Below are positions 28,250 through 37,103 of a stretch of DNA of 64,000 nucleotides, in pieces; the first letter of the stretch is position 1; every line of letters starts with the position of its first letter. Source of the DNA: Bacillota bacterium (lineage in GTDB: Bacteria; Bacillota; Clostridia; Christensenellales; Pumilibacteraceae); contig WRAF01000001.1 in assembly GCA_009780325.1 (NCBI GenBank), forward strand, positions 61,048 to 125,047. The letters are read 5' to 3'. The notes beneath the pieces were generated by a model that worked only from the letters and a program-made list of their open reading frames with translations, was not told the DNA's origin and did no database searches. Both the position numbers and the translations under genes were made by a program.

Positions 28250-29815
28250 ATGTTTCAACTGACACTATCATTAATATTCTCCGCTATATCTGCAGTACTT
28301 TTGACACTGTCAAGTTTAAAAATACTGCAAATTTTGCAGTTATCCGCATATAGACCCAAGGGTATCTTTGTGTGGCTAAAACGCAGTAGATATGACTATT
28401 TAAAAAGATTTTTGTGTTTGGCTTTCTTTTCTTTCATTACAGCATTTTTACTTATAATGAGTTTTCCTGAATTTTATTTTAGATATGCAGGGTTTGCGTT
28501 TTTTATTGTGTTTTCATGTTTTTTTATAATGCTGCAGTTTAAAGAAAAACAAAAAACAAGATTAGTTTTCACTAATCGAATATTAAGAATAATATCAGTG
28601 CTAGCCATTTTATATTTTCTAATCAGTTTTTCCTTAATTTATTTTTTGTTTGATGTGTCTAGAATAGAGTTTACAATTGTATCAATCACTCCTTTACTTA
28701 TTCCGTTTGTGACTATATTAGCTTTTTTGATAATGTTTCCTATTGATATGTTGATTGGAAAAATACATTTTAATAGAGCAAGAAACAAACTAAAAATGGC
28801 TGAAGATTTAATTAAAATTGGTATAAGCGGAAGCTATGGAAAAACGACTACAAAAAATATTTTGGCTGTATTATTAAGTGAAAAATATAAAGTATTATCT
28901 AGTCCAAAAAGTTTTAATACTCCTATGGGACTAGCAAAAATCATTAATGAAAATAATTTGCATGATTTTGATGTATTCTTAGCAGAGATGGGTGCAAAAA
29001 GAGTGGGGGAGACACAACAGTTGTGCGAGTTTATTAAACCTAAGTTTGGGGTGGTGACTAAATTAGGATCACAACATTTAGAAACATTTTTGACGCTTGA
29101 TAATGCAGCAGATACAGAGTTTAGTTTGGCAAAGTATATAAAAGAACTAGTAGTATTAAATATTAATGATGAATTAGTTAGACAAAGAATAGATAGTATT
29201 GATAAAACAAAGGCAGTTTTTTTAGGGGAACATGCAAATTATTCTAACATAGAGATTAGTGAAGATGGGTTGAAATTTGATTTAAATATTTGTGGTGAGA
29301 GTGTCAAGATAAGTACAAAATTATTAGGCAGACATGTGGCAGAAATTTTTTCACAAGCAGCGCTGTTAGCATATAAAATGGGTGTTGGTTTAGAAGATAT
29401 AAAAAGACTTGCTGAAAAAATAGAGCCTGTTAAGCATAGATTAGAGTTAATTAAAACTTCTAATGGTGTTGTTTTAGATGATGCATATAATTCAAATCCA
29501 GAGGGTGCTTTAAATGCATTAGAGGTACTATCTTGCTTTGACGGGATAAAAGTGGTTGTTACTCCTGGATTTATTGAACTTGGTGATATTGAAAATAAAG
29601 AAAATTTTAAACTAGGTCAACATGCGGCAAAAATAGCAGATTATTTAATTGTGATTAAAAATTTTCAAATATCTAAAGGTGCTATAGACGCTGGATTAGA
29701 AGAAAATAAAGTGATAAATGTGGATTCTCTTGATAAAGCCATGGAAGAATTGAAAAAACTAGCACTAGACAAACAGGCAGTATTGTTTATAAATGACTTG
29801 CCTGATAACTATTGA
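28250..29815 (+). CDS. membrane-anchored Mur ligase family protein (MurF-like)
   Basis: Several N-terminal TM segments then GISGSYGKTTTKNILAVLLSEK, LAEMGAKRVGE, LDDAYNSNPEGALNAL. Confidence 0.85.
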   Translation: MFQLTLSLIFSAISAVLLTLSSLKILQILQLSAYRPKGIFVWLKRSRYDYLKRFLCLAFFSFITAFLLIMSFPEFYFRYAGFAFFIVFSCFFIMLQFKEKQKTRLVFTNRILRIISVLAILYFLISFSLIYFLFDVSRIEFTIVSITPLLIPFVTILAFLIMFPIDMLIGKIHFNRARNKLKMAEDLIKIGISGSYGKTTTKNILAVLLSEKYKVLSSPKSFNTPMGLAKIINENNLHDFDVFLAEMGAKRVGETQQLCEFIKPKFGVVTKLGSQHLETFLTLDNAADTEFSLAKYIKELVVLNINDELVRQRIDSIDKTKAVFLGEHANYSNIEISEDGLKFDLNICGESVKISTKLLGRHVAEIFSQAALLAYKMGVGLEDIKRLAEKIEPVKHRLELIKTSNGVVLDDAYNSNPEGALNALEVLSCFDGIKVVVTPGFIELGDIENKENFKLGQHAAKIADYLIVIKNFQISKGAIDAGLEENKVINVDSLDKAMEELKKLALDKQAVLFINDLPDNY

Positions 29816-29838
29816 AAAATAATTAAAGTAGTATTATT

Positions 29839-30564
29839 ATGGCAAGGACAGTATTAATTACGGGTTCATCAAGAGGGATAGGCAGGCAAATTGCTTTGGA
29901 GTTTGCTAAAAGTGGCGGCTATAACTTGGTGATAAACTATAAAGAAAATGAACAGGCTGCAAAAGAGGTTTTGAATGAAGCGTCTAAATTTTGCAGTTGT
30001 ATTATGATTAGAGCGGATGTATCTAAAAAAGAACAAGTAGACGAATTGTATAATGATGCATTTAAAAAATTTGGTTTTATAGATACTATTATTAATAATG
30101 CAGGTGTGGCAATGAGCGGACTTATGATGGATATGAGTGAAAATGATTATAGTTATATAATGGATACAAATTTAAAAGGGAGTTTTTTTGTTGCAAGAGC
30201 ATTTTTACCTAGTATGATAAAACATAGATTTGGTCGAGTGATAAATATTTCTTCTATTTTAGGTAATGTAGGAGCAAGTTGTGAGGTGATTTATTCTGCT
30301 TCAAAGGCTGGGATTATTGGTCTGACTAAGGCATTAGCTAAAGAAGTTGGGGGGTATGGGATTAGAGTGAATGCAATTGCCCCAGGGCTAATATATACAG
30401 ATATGACAAAACATTTAGACATAAAAAATTTAGAAGATAATATCGTAGTGGGTAAAATTGGGGAATGTACAGATATAGCTATGGCAGCACTTTTTTTAGC
30501 AAGCGATAAGGCGCAATATATAAATGGTCAGGTATTAAGTGTTGATGGGGGATTATTAATTTAA
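29839..30564 (+). CDS. SDR family oxidoreductase (FabG-like)
   Basis: VLITGSSRGIGRQIALEFA, INNAGVA, YSASKAGIIGLTKALAKE, INGQVLSVDGG. Confidence 0.9.
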   Translation: MARTVLITGSSRGIGRQIALEFAKSGGYNLVINYKENEQAAKEVLNEASKFCSCIMIRADVSKKEQVDELYNDAFKKFGFIDTIINNAGVAMSGLMMDMSENDYSYIMDTNLKGSFFVARAFLPSMIKHRFGRVINISSILGNVGASCEVIYSASKAGIIGLTKALAKEVGGYGIRVNAIAPGLIYTDMTKHLDIKNLEDNIVVGKIGECTDIAMAALFLASDKAQYINGQVLSVDGGLLI

Positions 30565-30580
30565 AGATTATAAAGTAAAC

Positions 30581-30617
30581 AAAAAAGCCGTATGTAATTG
30601 GTTGCATACGGCTTTTT
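30581..30617. terminator. bidirectional terminator
   Basis: AAAAAGCCGTATG...CATACGGCTTTTT between convergent genes. Confidence 0.85.
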
Positions 30618-30629
30618 CCATCATTTTAA

Positions 30630-33600
30630 CTAATCATCAAATTCTGAGTCCAACTCTTTTCTCTCTTTTTTAGGCACTTCTTGACTGATTTCTACATCAT
30701 CATCAAATTCATCAGATTCAACAATAATTGTTTCGATCATAGTTTCTTCTTCGATATTCGCCTCATCATCAAAGCTATCAATACTATCATCTACATTTGC
30801 TATATCTTCAGTTTCAAGTGCATGTCTTCTATCATAAGAAACAACTTTCGGAGTCTTTTTAGCAGGGCGTCTAGAGTTTCTGATAGCCAATATTTTTTTG
30901 CCTGCTACAGCAATTAATACAATAAAAATTGCCACTGCAAACAATATACCTGCTATTAAAAATCCTAAATTTTCAAATCCTGCACCTTGGTTATTATCAT
31001 CATTATCATCGCCGTCATCATCATAATAATCGTCATCACTAGTATTATCTACTACAAATATAAAATCACTTGCGGTTTCTTCATACTCTTGAAGATTAGC
31101 TATAGTATTAAACTCAACTTGACCAATGTTGCTTAATCTAACAGCATTTACTACAACCATGCCTGCAATTTGTTCTGTTCCTACACCGCCCATAGATATT
31201 TGCCAAGAGAAATTTTCTAATTCTTCACCAGTCGCAAAATAGAAACTAAATGTCCTAAATTCATGAATACGTCGCTTAACGATTTCAAATTCTCCGGTGC
31301 CTTGTCCATTCGCATTTAAAATCTCTTCATAAACATAATGCGGAAAATCTGATACGGTGTCTCTTATATTAGCAAAATGATGTTGTCCTAAATGGATGCC
31401 TGCTCCTCTAGTTGCTCTTGCTCTTGCTCTTTCATGAATAAGTCTAGTTCTTTCAGTTTCATTAGAAATTGTATCCAAATCAATATCTAATACATTATCA
31501 ATACCATGCAGATAAACAAACATATCAAATTCAATTTTATACCATTCGTTTGATGTTAAATTAAATGAGTGGTTTGATGTCAGTCTATTATATCCTTCAC
31601 TCACATTTCTTAATATCACGGAAGTAGGGGAGCGGTTTTCTAATCTATTTAAAGCACTAATGACAGTATTATGAACTTGCGTTTGTCCTTCTCTTAAATT
31701 TGCGATGATTCCATATTGAGTGATAGAGTCAGGAGTTTGTTCAGTTAAGTTAAAATCAAATGCTTGTCTAATGCTGCTATTAGAATGTCTATCAAAAGAA
31801 TTAAATGTAAATGCATCAGCACTATAAACAGCAAAATTAGCAGGAGTAGGCAGTCTAATATCATTAAATTCATTATATCTATGCTCAAAAGTCATAGGTT
31901 CATTTTCTAGAGAGATAGAATTAACAACAATAGTACCTGCAGCCAGTCTTGACATATTATTTTGATTATCAGTTAGCCCAAGCCAAATTTCAACTGTCAG
32001 ATTAGCTGTGTGTATGTCACCTTCAATATAGAATGCAAAATCCATAAACCCATTATTAGGCGTTCTGTTAATATTTTGAATACTAGCGAATATTCTGTTT
32101 CCACCTCTTAATACCAAGCTTGCTCCAGCGCCTAAAGCATTCACACTCATATTGACAGCTACTCTAACAGTTTCACCTTCAGACACATTAAAAGAAGGAG
32201 AGCGATAACCAAATGCAGTGAAATCTTGATTAGTAGGGGAGTGCATCAATAAAACATTGTTATTTATATAGCGTTCATGATCAAAATTAGGTGTAGGTCT
32301 ATTAATCATAGGATATAGTCTATAAACATCACGCATACGATAAAAATGGCTAGGATGAGTAGGGATTACTCCATGAATTGCATGTTCATGATTAATTAAT
32401 CTATCAGATTGACCTTGCCAGCCTCCAGTATTTGTATTGATAAAATCCCAGCTTGCAGGTCTAGCAGGAAAACTAAGAGGAAGAATGTTTCCATTATTGT
32501 CGACATCTCTTTGAACAAGACCAAATGCCGAATTTGTGATTAAGCCGCCGTGTGCAACTGCGTCAATTAATACTCTAGTTCCATGAGCACTTTGTTCATT
32601 AAAGTCAGAATAATTTAACCTTGTTAGCATGATTTCATCAAACATGACTACACCGCTTGATTTTTCTCCTCTGCCTAACCAAAGCTGTAAATTCAATTCT
32701 ATATCAGTTATTAATGACCCTTGAATAAAAAATTCACGTCTTTGCCAGCCATATCTAGCATAATTATCATCAGTAACCAAATTGCCTATTGGTACAGGTG
32801 TTAATTCAAAATTATCTATACTAAGTGTACTTTGTCCACTAATAACTGCAGTTGCAGTACCATCCAAATGCTGTGTGTTAAACCAAAAACTAAGAGAATA
32901 TAGGCTTCCTGCTTCTATAAGAAACGGGTCTGATATTATTCCTGCTGATACTGTATTAAAATTAGTGCCGCCAGCATGTGATGAAAGTACTAAGATACTA
33001 TTGTTTCTATTATGAGTAGATATTCCTGTAGACGTCATAGGGTGCTCAGTTAAACCGAATGCACCTGCACCAACAAACGGAGCTCCTGCATTAAAAATCC
33101 CCCATACCAATGCATCTGTACCAATATAGGGATCATTAGAGCGATATTCACTCCAGCCAGGTGCAGTCCTTCTAGTCTCACCACTAAATTCACCAAGATT
33201 AACATCATTAACTGACATTAAATGGCTATTAGGATTCATATCTAAAAGTGCAAGCCTATTTAGCGCTTGACTGCTAATTCCGCCATTAATAGTGCTGGCA
33301 CGGTGGAAAAGTTGATGAGTTTGATTAGTTTGATTTGCTGTGTGTTGTGCACTAGTATAAAAGAAGTTTGAATCAATACCTCTAGTCACATCAAAGAAAG
33401 TAGTAGGAGATAGCCTGTCCACACGAACTGCATCAAAAAAAGCAAAGCCGTTTGATGGAAAGAATTTATTGCCGTTGCTGTCACCAACAGAAAAATTAAG
33501 TGCTACGCTTTCACTAGTTGCGCCAGTTGCTAAATATATAATGAAATTTTCAAATCCAAACCTGTTTGCCAAAGTTAATTCTGGCAAGTTTGTGCCAGGT

Positions 33601-34205
33601 ATTCTTCTAAGATGAGATACAGTGTCTATATTCCAAATTCCCACAGGTTCAGGCAAACCTGTTAGAGTCATGGCTGCCCCTTGATTATCAGCAAATTGTC
33701 CAGTCCTAATAAATGCACTAAATCTATAAAATGAATGAGGGGCTAATTCAAATTCATGAGTAGAAAAACCATAGGCTGTCCTTTGGTTATTTGTATTTAT
33801 CATTAATACATTTGAATTATTGCTAGGGAAAGCAATGCCGCGTCCATGTGGATGAGGTGGTATATCAGTTGGATTATTAAAACCAGGATGCACACCCAGA
33901 CCGATTTCATCAAAATAGTCTATATAAGTGTGGTTTAGTGGTATAACACCTGCAACTATTCCGGCGTCAGCACCCAAAACTCCTTGGTGATTTCCTAAAA
34001 AATCCCCGGTGAATTGGGCAGGTGTTGCAGGAAAGCCGCCGCTTGTATTAAAGTCATCTGAGAAAATATTCTCAATATGCCATCTAAAAGCAGGAGGAAT
34101 CTCTTGTGCTCTAGCTGGTGTTAATGCCATAAGCGGCAATGATAAAACAAGCATGGCTAGCACAATAAAAATTGCTAATTTAGTTGTAAATTTTTTAACT
34201 CTCAT
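30630..34205 (-). CDS. very large secreted, membrane-anchored multi-domain surface protein with acidic cytoplasmic tail
   Basis: Signal peptide MRVKKFTTKLAIFIVLAMLVLSLPLMALTPARAQE; repeated jelly-roll/CBM-like modules; C-terminal TM LGFLIAGILFAVAIFIVLIAVAGKK; Asp/Glu-rich tail. Confidence 0.7.
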   Translation of the reverse strand: MRVKKFTTKLAIFIVLAMLVLSLPLMALTPARAQEIPPAFRWHIENIFSDDFNTSGGFPATPAQFTGDFLGNHQGVLGADAGIVAGVIPLNHTYIDYFDEIGLGVHPGFNNPTDIPPHPHGRGIAFPSNNSNVLMINTNNQRTAYGFSTHEFELAPHSFYRFSAFIRTGQFADNQGAAMTLTGLPEPVGIWNIDTVSHLRRIPGTNLPELTLANRFGFENFIIYLATGATSESVALNFSVGDSNGNKFFPSNGFAFFDAVRVDRLSPTTFFDVTRGIDSNFFYTSAQHTANQTNQTHQLFHRASTINGGISSQALNRLALLDMNPNSHLMSVNDVNLGEFSGETRRTAPGWSEYRSNDPYIGTDALVWGIFNAGAPFVGAGAFGLTEHPMTSTGISTHNRNNSILVLSSHAGGTNFNTVSAGIISDPFLIEAGSLYSLSFWFNTQHLDGTATAVISGQSTLSIDNFELTPVPIGNLVTDDNYARYGWQRREFFIQGSLITDIELNLQLWLGRGEKSSGVVMFDEIMLTRLNYSDFNEQSAHGTRVLIDAVAHGGLITNSAFGLVQRDVDNNGNILPLSFPARPASWDFINTNTGGWQGQSDRLINHEHAIHGVIPTHPSHFYRMRDVYRLYPMINRPTPNFDHERYINNNVLLMHSPTNQDFTAFGYRSPSFNVSEGETVRVAVNMSVNALGAGASLVLRGGNRIFASIQNINRTPNNGFMDFAFYIEGDIHTANLTVEIWLGLTDNQNNMSRLAAGTIVVNSISLENEPMTFEHRYNEFNDIRLPTPANFAVYSADAFTFNSFDRHSNSSIRQAFDFNLTEQTPDSITQYGIIANLREGQTQVHNTVISALNRLENRSPTSVILRNVSEGYNRLTSNHSFNLTSNEWYKIEFDMFVYLHGIDNVLDIDLDTISNETERTRLIHERARARATRGAGIHLGQHHFANIRDTVSDFPHYVYEEILNANGQGTGEFEIVKRRIHEFRTFSFYFATGEELENFSWQISMGGVGTEQIAGMVVVNAVRLSNIGQVEFNTIANLQEYEETASDFIFVVDNTSDDDYYDDDGDDNDDNNQGAGFENLGFLIAGILFAVAIFIVLIAVAGKKILAIRNSRRPAKKTPKVVSYDRRHALETEDIANVDDSIDSFDDEANIEEETMIETIIVESDEFDDDVEISQEVPKKERKELDSEFDD

Positions 34206-34395
34206 CTTTTTGTACCTTTATGGATAATTGTTTAATATACTTCTAGTGCAAAATTATACAAATTACATTATATATGAGGTTGGTAAATTTTGCAAATGTT
34301 TTTAAGGGGGAAATCAAATATTTTTTTGTTTGTATAGACATTAAAATTTATTGCTTTATAAAAGTATTTTTCCTAATTATTGGTAAAAATATTTA

Positions 34396-34801
34396 TGTGA
34401 AAGAAAAATTTAACAAAAATTGTAAAAATGAAAATAAAATTAGTAAAAAGAAAAAGGGTATTTTAATAGGCGGGGGCGGGCTTGTAGGTTTTGTAGGTGG
34501 ATTTTTTGGCGGGGGAGGAGGTATGCTTGCTGTTCCGTTATTAAATAAAATAGTCAAATTAGAGACAAAAAAATCTCATGCAAGTGCTATGATGATTATT
34601 TTACCTATGAGTATTGCTGCAGCTATCATATATATCATTAAAGGGTATATTGAATTTAGTCCTACGCTATATTCTAGCATTGGAGTATTAATAGGCGGAA
34701 TAATAGGGGCTCTTTTATTAAAAAAATTAAAATCGTTTGTGGTGGCAATAATATTTGCATTATGTATGATAGGTATTGGTATTAAGTTAATATTTTTTTA
34801 A
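34396..34801 (+). CDS. TauE/SafE-type half transporter (first half); start uncertain (ORF track 34274)
   Basis: GGGGLVGFVGGFFGGGGGMLAVPLLNKIVKLETKKSHASAMMIILPMSIAAA. Confidence 0.75.
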
Positions 34802-34820
34802 AAAAAGGAGATGTATTATT

Positions 34821-35201
34821 TTGCAAATAGTTATATTTATCATTATAGGTATCGTTGGTGGTATAATAGGCGGCATGGGTATGGGCGGCGGCACTTTGCT
34901 TATACCATTGATTTTGATGTTTACGCCGCTAAATCAGCATGCCGCTCAAGGTGTAAACTTAATTGCTTTTGTGCCCATGTCTATAATTGCATTAATCATT
35001 CATTTTAAAAATAAGTTATTAAACATAAAAATTGCTATTTTTGCTGCTATTCCAGCTGCATTTTTAGGTATAGTCGGTTCTATCATTGCATCAAAAATAA
35101 AGGCAGAAAATCTAAAGTTATATTTTGGAATTTTTTTATTAGCACTAGGTGTTTATCAGTTAGGTGATGCTATTTATAAAAAGATTAAATGTAAGCAATA
35201 A
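34821..35201 (+). CDS. TauE/SafE-type half transporter (second half)
   Basis: GIVGGIIGGMGMGGGTLLIPLILMFTPLNQHAAQGVNLIAFVPMSIIAL. Confidence 0.8.
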   Translation: MQIVIFIIIGIVGGIIGGMGMGGGTLLIPLILMFTPLNQHAAQGVNLIAFVPMSIIALIIHFKNKLLNIKIAIFAAIPAAFLGIVGSIIASKIKAENLKLYFGIFLLALGVYQLGDAIYKKIKCKQ

Positions 35202-35337
35202 GTTCTTTTTGTAAAAGTTTTAGCATAATTTAAAATACTGGTATTGATTATTTAAATCCTAAAAAAACAAAAAATTCGACAAACTTAGGTTTAATAAGGC
35301 TAAAAAACTATAATATACTAGACTAGAGGGAGGATAA

Positions 35338-36063
35338 ATGAAGTTTATTACTTTAAAAAAACGCAATATTTTTATGAGTTTGACAGTTGGTATTGCTTTG
35401 ATTTTGGCGATTGTAATAACTGCTTTAACAGGTAGTGCTGCAGTATGGAATGGTAGAAATCCTAATATAGCATTAGTAGAATACATACAAACTGATAAAA
35501 ATGCATTGGTACTTAGTTTTAATATTTGCGGGTTAGGAGAAAGCGACACTAGGCAGATTATGGATGTCTTAAAAACTCATGATGCAAAAGCTGTTTTTTT
35601 TGTGACGGGCAAATGGGCCGAACAAAACAGTGATTTATTAAAAGAGATGGTGTTACAAGGTATTGAAATAGGTTCGCATGGCTCAATTCATCAAGATATG
35701 AGAGCACTTGATGGAGATACGATGCGATTAAATTTAATGACATCGATGAATATAATTGAAAATATCACAGGGCAAAAAGTTACTTTATTTAGACCGCCTC
35801 ATAATCTATATAATGATAGGCTGTTAAATATAGCCTCATCACTAGGCTTAAGAGTGATTCATTATACAACTGATTCACTAGATAACAATGCACAGCAAAG
35901 TCAAGAAAATATAATCATGACCGTATTAAATAATGCAAATAAAGGCGCAATAATTTTAATGCGAAATGACGGAATACATACAGTTTTAGCGCTGCCTCCA
36001 ATTTTGGAAGCTTTAAGAATAAGAGGAATGAGTACAGCGACTATAAGTGAATTAATAGCATAA
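35338..36063 (+). CDS. polysaccharide deacetylase family protein (PdaB-like)
   Basis: N-terminal TM; VLSFNICGLGESDTRQIMDVLKTHDAKAVFFVTGKWAEQN...EIGSHGSIHQDM...LFRPPHNLYN. Confidence 0.85.
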   Translation: MKFITLKKRNIFMSLTVGIALILAIVITALTGSAAVWNGRNPNIALVEYIQTDKNALVLSFNICGLGESDTRQIMDVLKTHDAKAVFFVTGKWAEQNSDLLKEMVLQGIEIGSHGSIHQDMRALDGDTMRLNLMTSMNIIENITGQKVTLFRPPHNLYNDRLLNIASSLGLRVIHYTTDSLDNNAQQSQENIIMTVLNNANKGAIILMRNDGIHTVLALPPILEALRIRGMSTATISELIA

Positions 36064-36094
36064 TTACAATAATTTAATCACAGGAGAGATACAA

Positions 36095-36748
36095 ATGGAA
36101 AACAATGTAGAAGTCCAAACAGAAGACAGCAAAGACAGCTCTTTAATCACAAACAACAAGGTTTTTTTGTGCGGCAAAGTGGACAGTGAATTAAAATATT
36201 CACATGAATTATATGGTGAAGCATTTTATGAGTTTTATATGAAAGTCAAAAGACTTTCGTCTCATTTTGACAGACTTCCCATCACTGTTTCAGAGCGGCT
36301 GATTCAAGGTATAGATTTATCTTTAGGTGCTAAAATTGCTTTAAATGGACAGTTTAGAAGTTATAATAAGCTTGAAGGCGACAAGTCAAAATTAATGCTG
36401 ACTGTGTTTGTTAGGGATTTTATGATTGGAGTTGAAGATGAATTAAATCCTAATTTAGCTGTTTTAAGTGGGCATATTTGTAAAATTCCAATTTATAGAA
36501 CTACGCCATTTAATAGAGAGATTTGTGATATTTTGCTTGCAGTTAACCGTGCATATAATAAAAGTGATTATATTCCATGTATTGCATGGGGAAGGAATGC
36601 AAGGTTTGTTAAAGAGATTGAGACAGGGCAAAAAATAAGTATTGCAGGGCGTATACAATCAAGAGAATACTATAAAAGAATAAATGATGAAAATGTTGAA
36701 ACTAGAATAGCTTATGAATTGTCTATTAATAAAATTAGCATAGAATAA
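36095..36748 (+). CDS. SSB/OB-fold protein with two tandem OB-like domains
   Basis: FLCGKVDSELKYSHELYGEAFYEFYMKVKRLS..., second half AVLSGHICKIPIYRTTPFNREICDILLAVNRAYNKSDYIPCIAWGRNARFV. Confidence 0.7.
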   Translation: MENNVEVQTEDSKDSSLITNNKVFLCGKVDSELKYSHELYGEAFYEFYMKVKRLSSHFDRLPITVSERLIQGIDLSLGAKIALNGQFRSYNKLEGDKSKLMLTVFVRDFMIGVEDELNPNLAVLSGHICKIPIYRTTPFNREICDILLAVNRAYNKSDYIPCIAWGRNARFVKEIETGQKISIAGRIQSREYYKRINDENVETRIAYELSINKISIE

Positions 36749-36753
36749 AAAAG

Positions 36754-36830
36754 GGGTGTCAAAGCAAGACACCCGAACCGCCTTTAGGCGGCTTTTTTAT
36801 GCGCTAGAAAAAATACTTTGTAGAGATACG
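36754..36830 (+). repeat. two-hairpin intergenic repeat, ssb-downstream copy
   Basis: GGGTGTC-AAAGCAA-GACACCC, CCGCC-TTTA-GGCGG, T-run, ATGCGCTAGAAAAAAT. Confidence 0.55.
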
Positions 36831-36890
36831 ATAGACAATGAAAGCAACTTGTATAGGCAAAAAAAGGAGAAAGCAAACCACCCAAACATG

Positions 36891-36989
36891 TCATAGACTG
36901 TCTGGGTGGTAATGATATAATTCTTGATAGCATGACAAAAATAAATATAGAACAAATAATATAGAAACTATAATAAATAGCATAACCAT
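36891..36989 (-). CDS. putative small hydrophobic peptide (32 aa), absent from the ORF track
   Basis: MVMLFIIVSILFVLYLFLSCYQELYHYHPDSL*; stop lies in a CCACCCA...TGGGTGG hairpin followed by a T-rich tract on the minus strand. Confidence 0.35.
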   Translation of the reverse strand: MVMLFIIVSILFVLYLFLSCYQELYHYHPDSL

Positions 36990-37103
36990 TAAATTTATAT
37001 CATCCTGTTAATAAGCATCTTTTCTTTATTTTTTGTGTTGCAATATAATATTATGTGTGACACAATTTGTTAAATTTAATATTATATGTGATAGAATATA
37101 GGA

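Noticed and set aside
35275-35281. TTCGACA word resembling a Spo0A box upstream of the polysaccharide deacetylase gene
   Set aside because: A single 7-mer match is expected by chance in a window this size; no supporting spacing or second site
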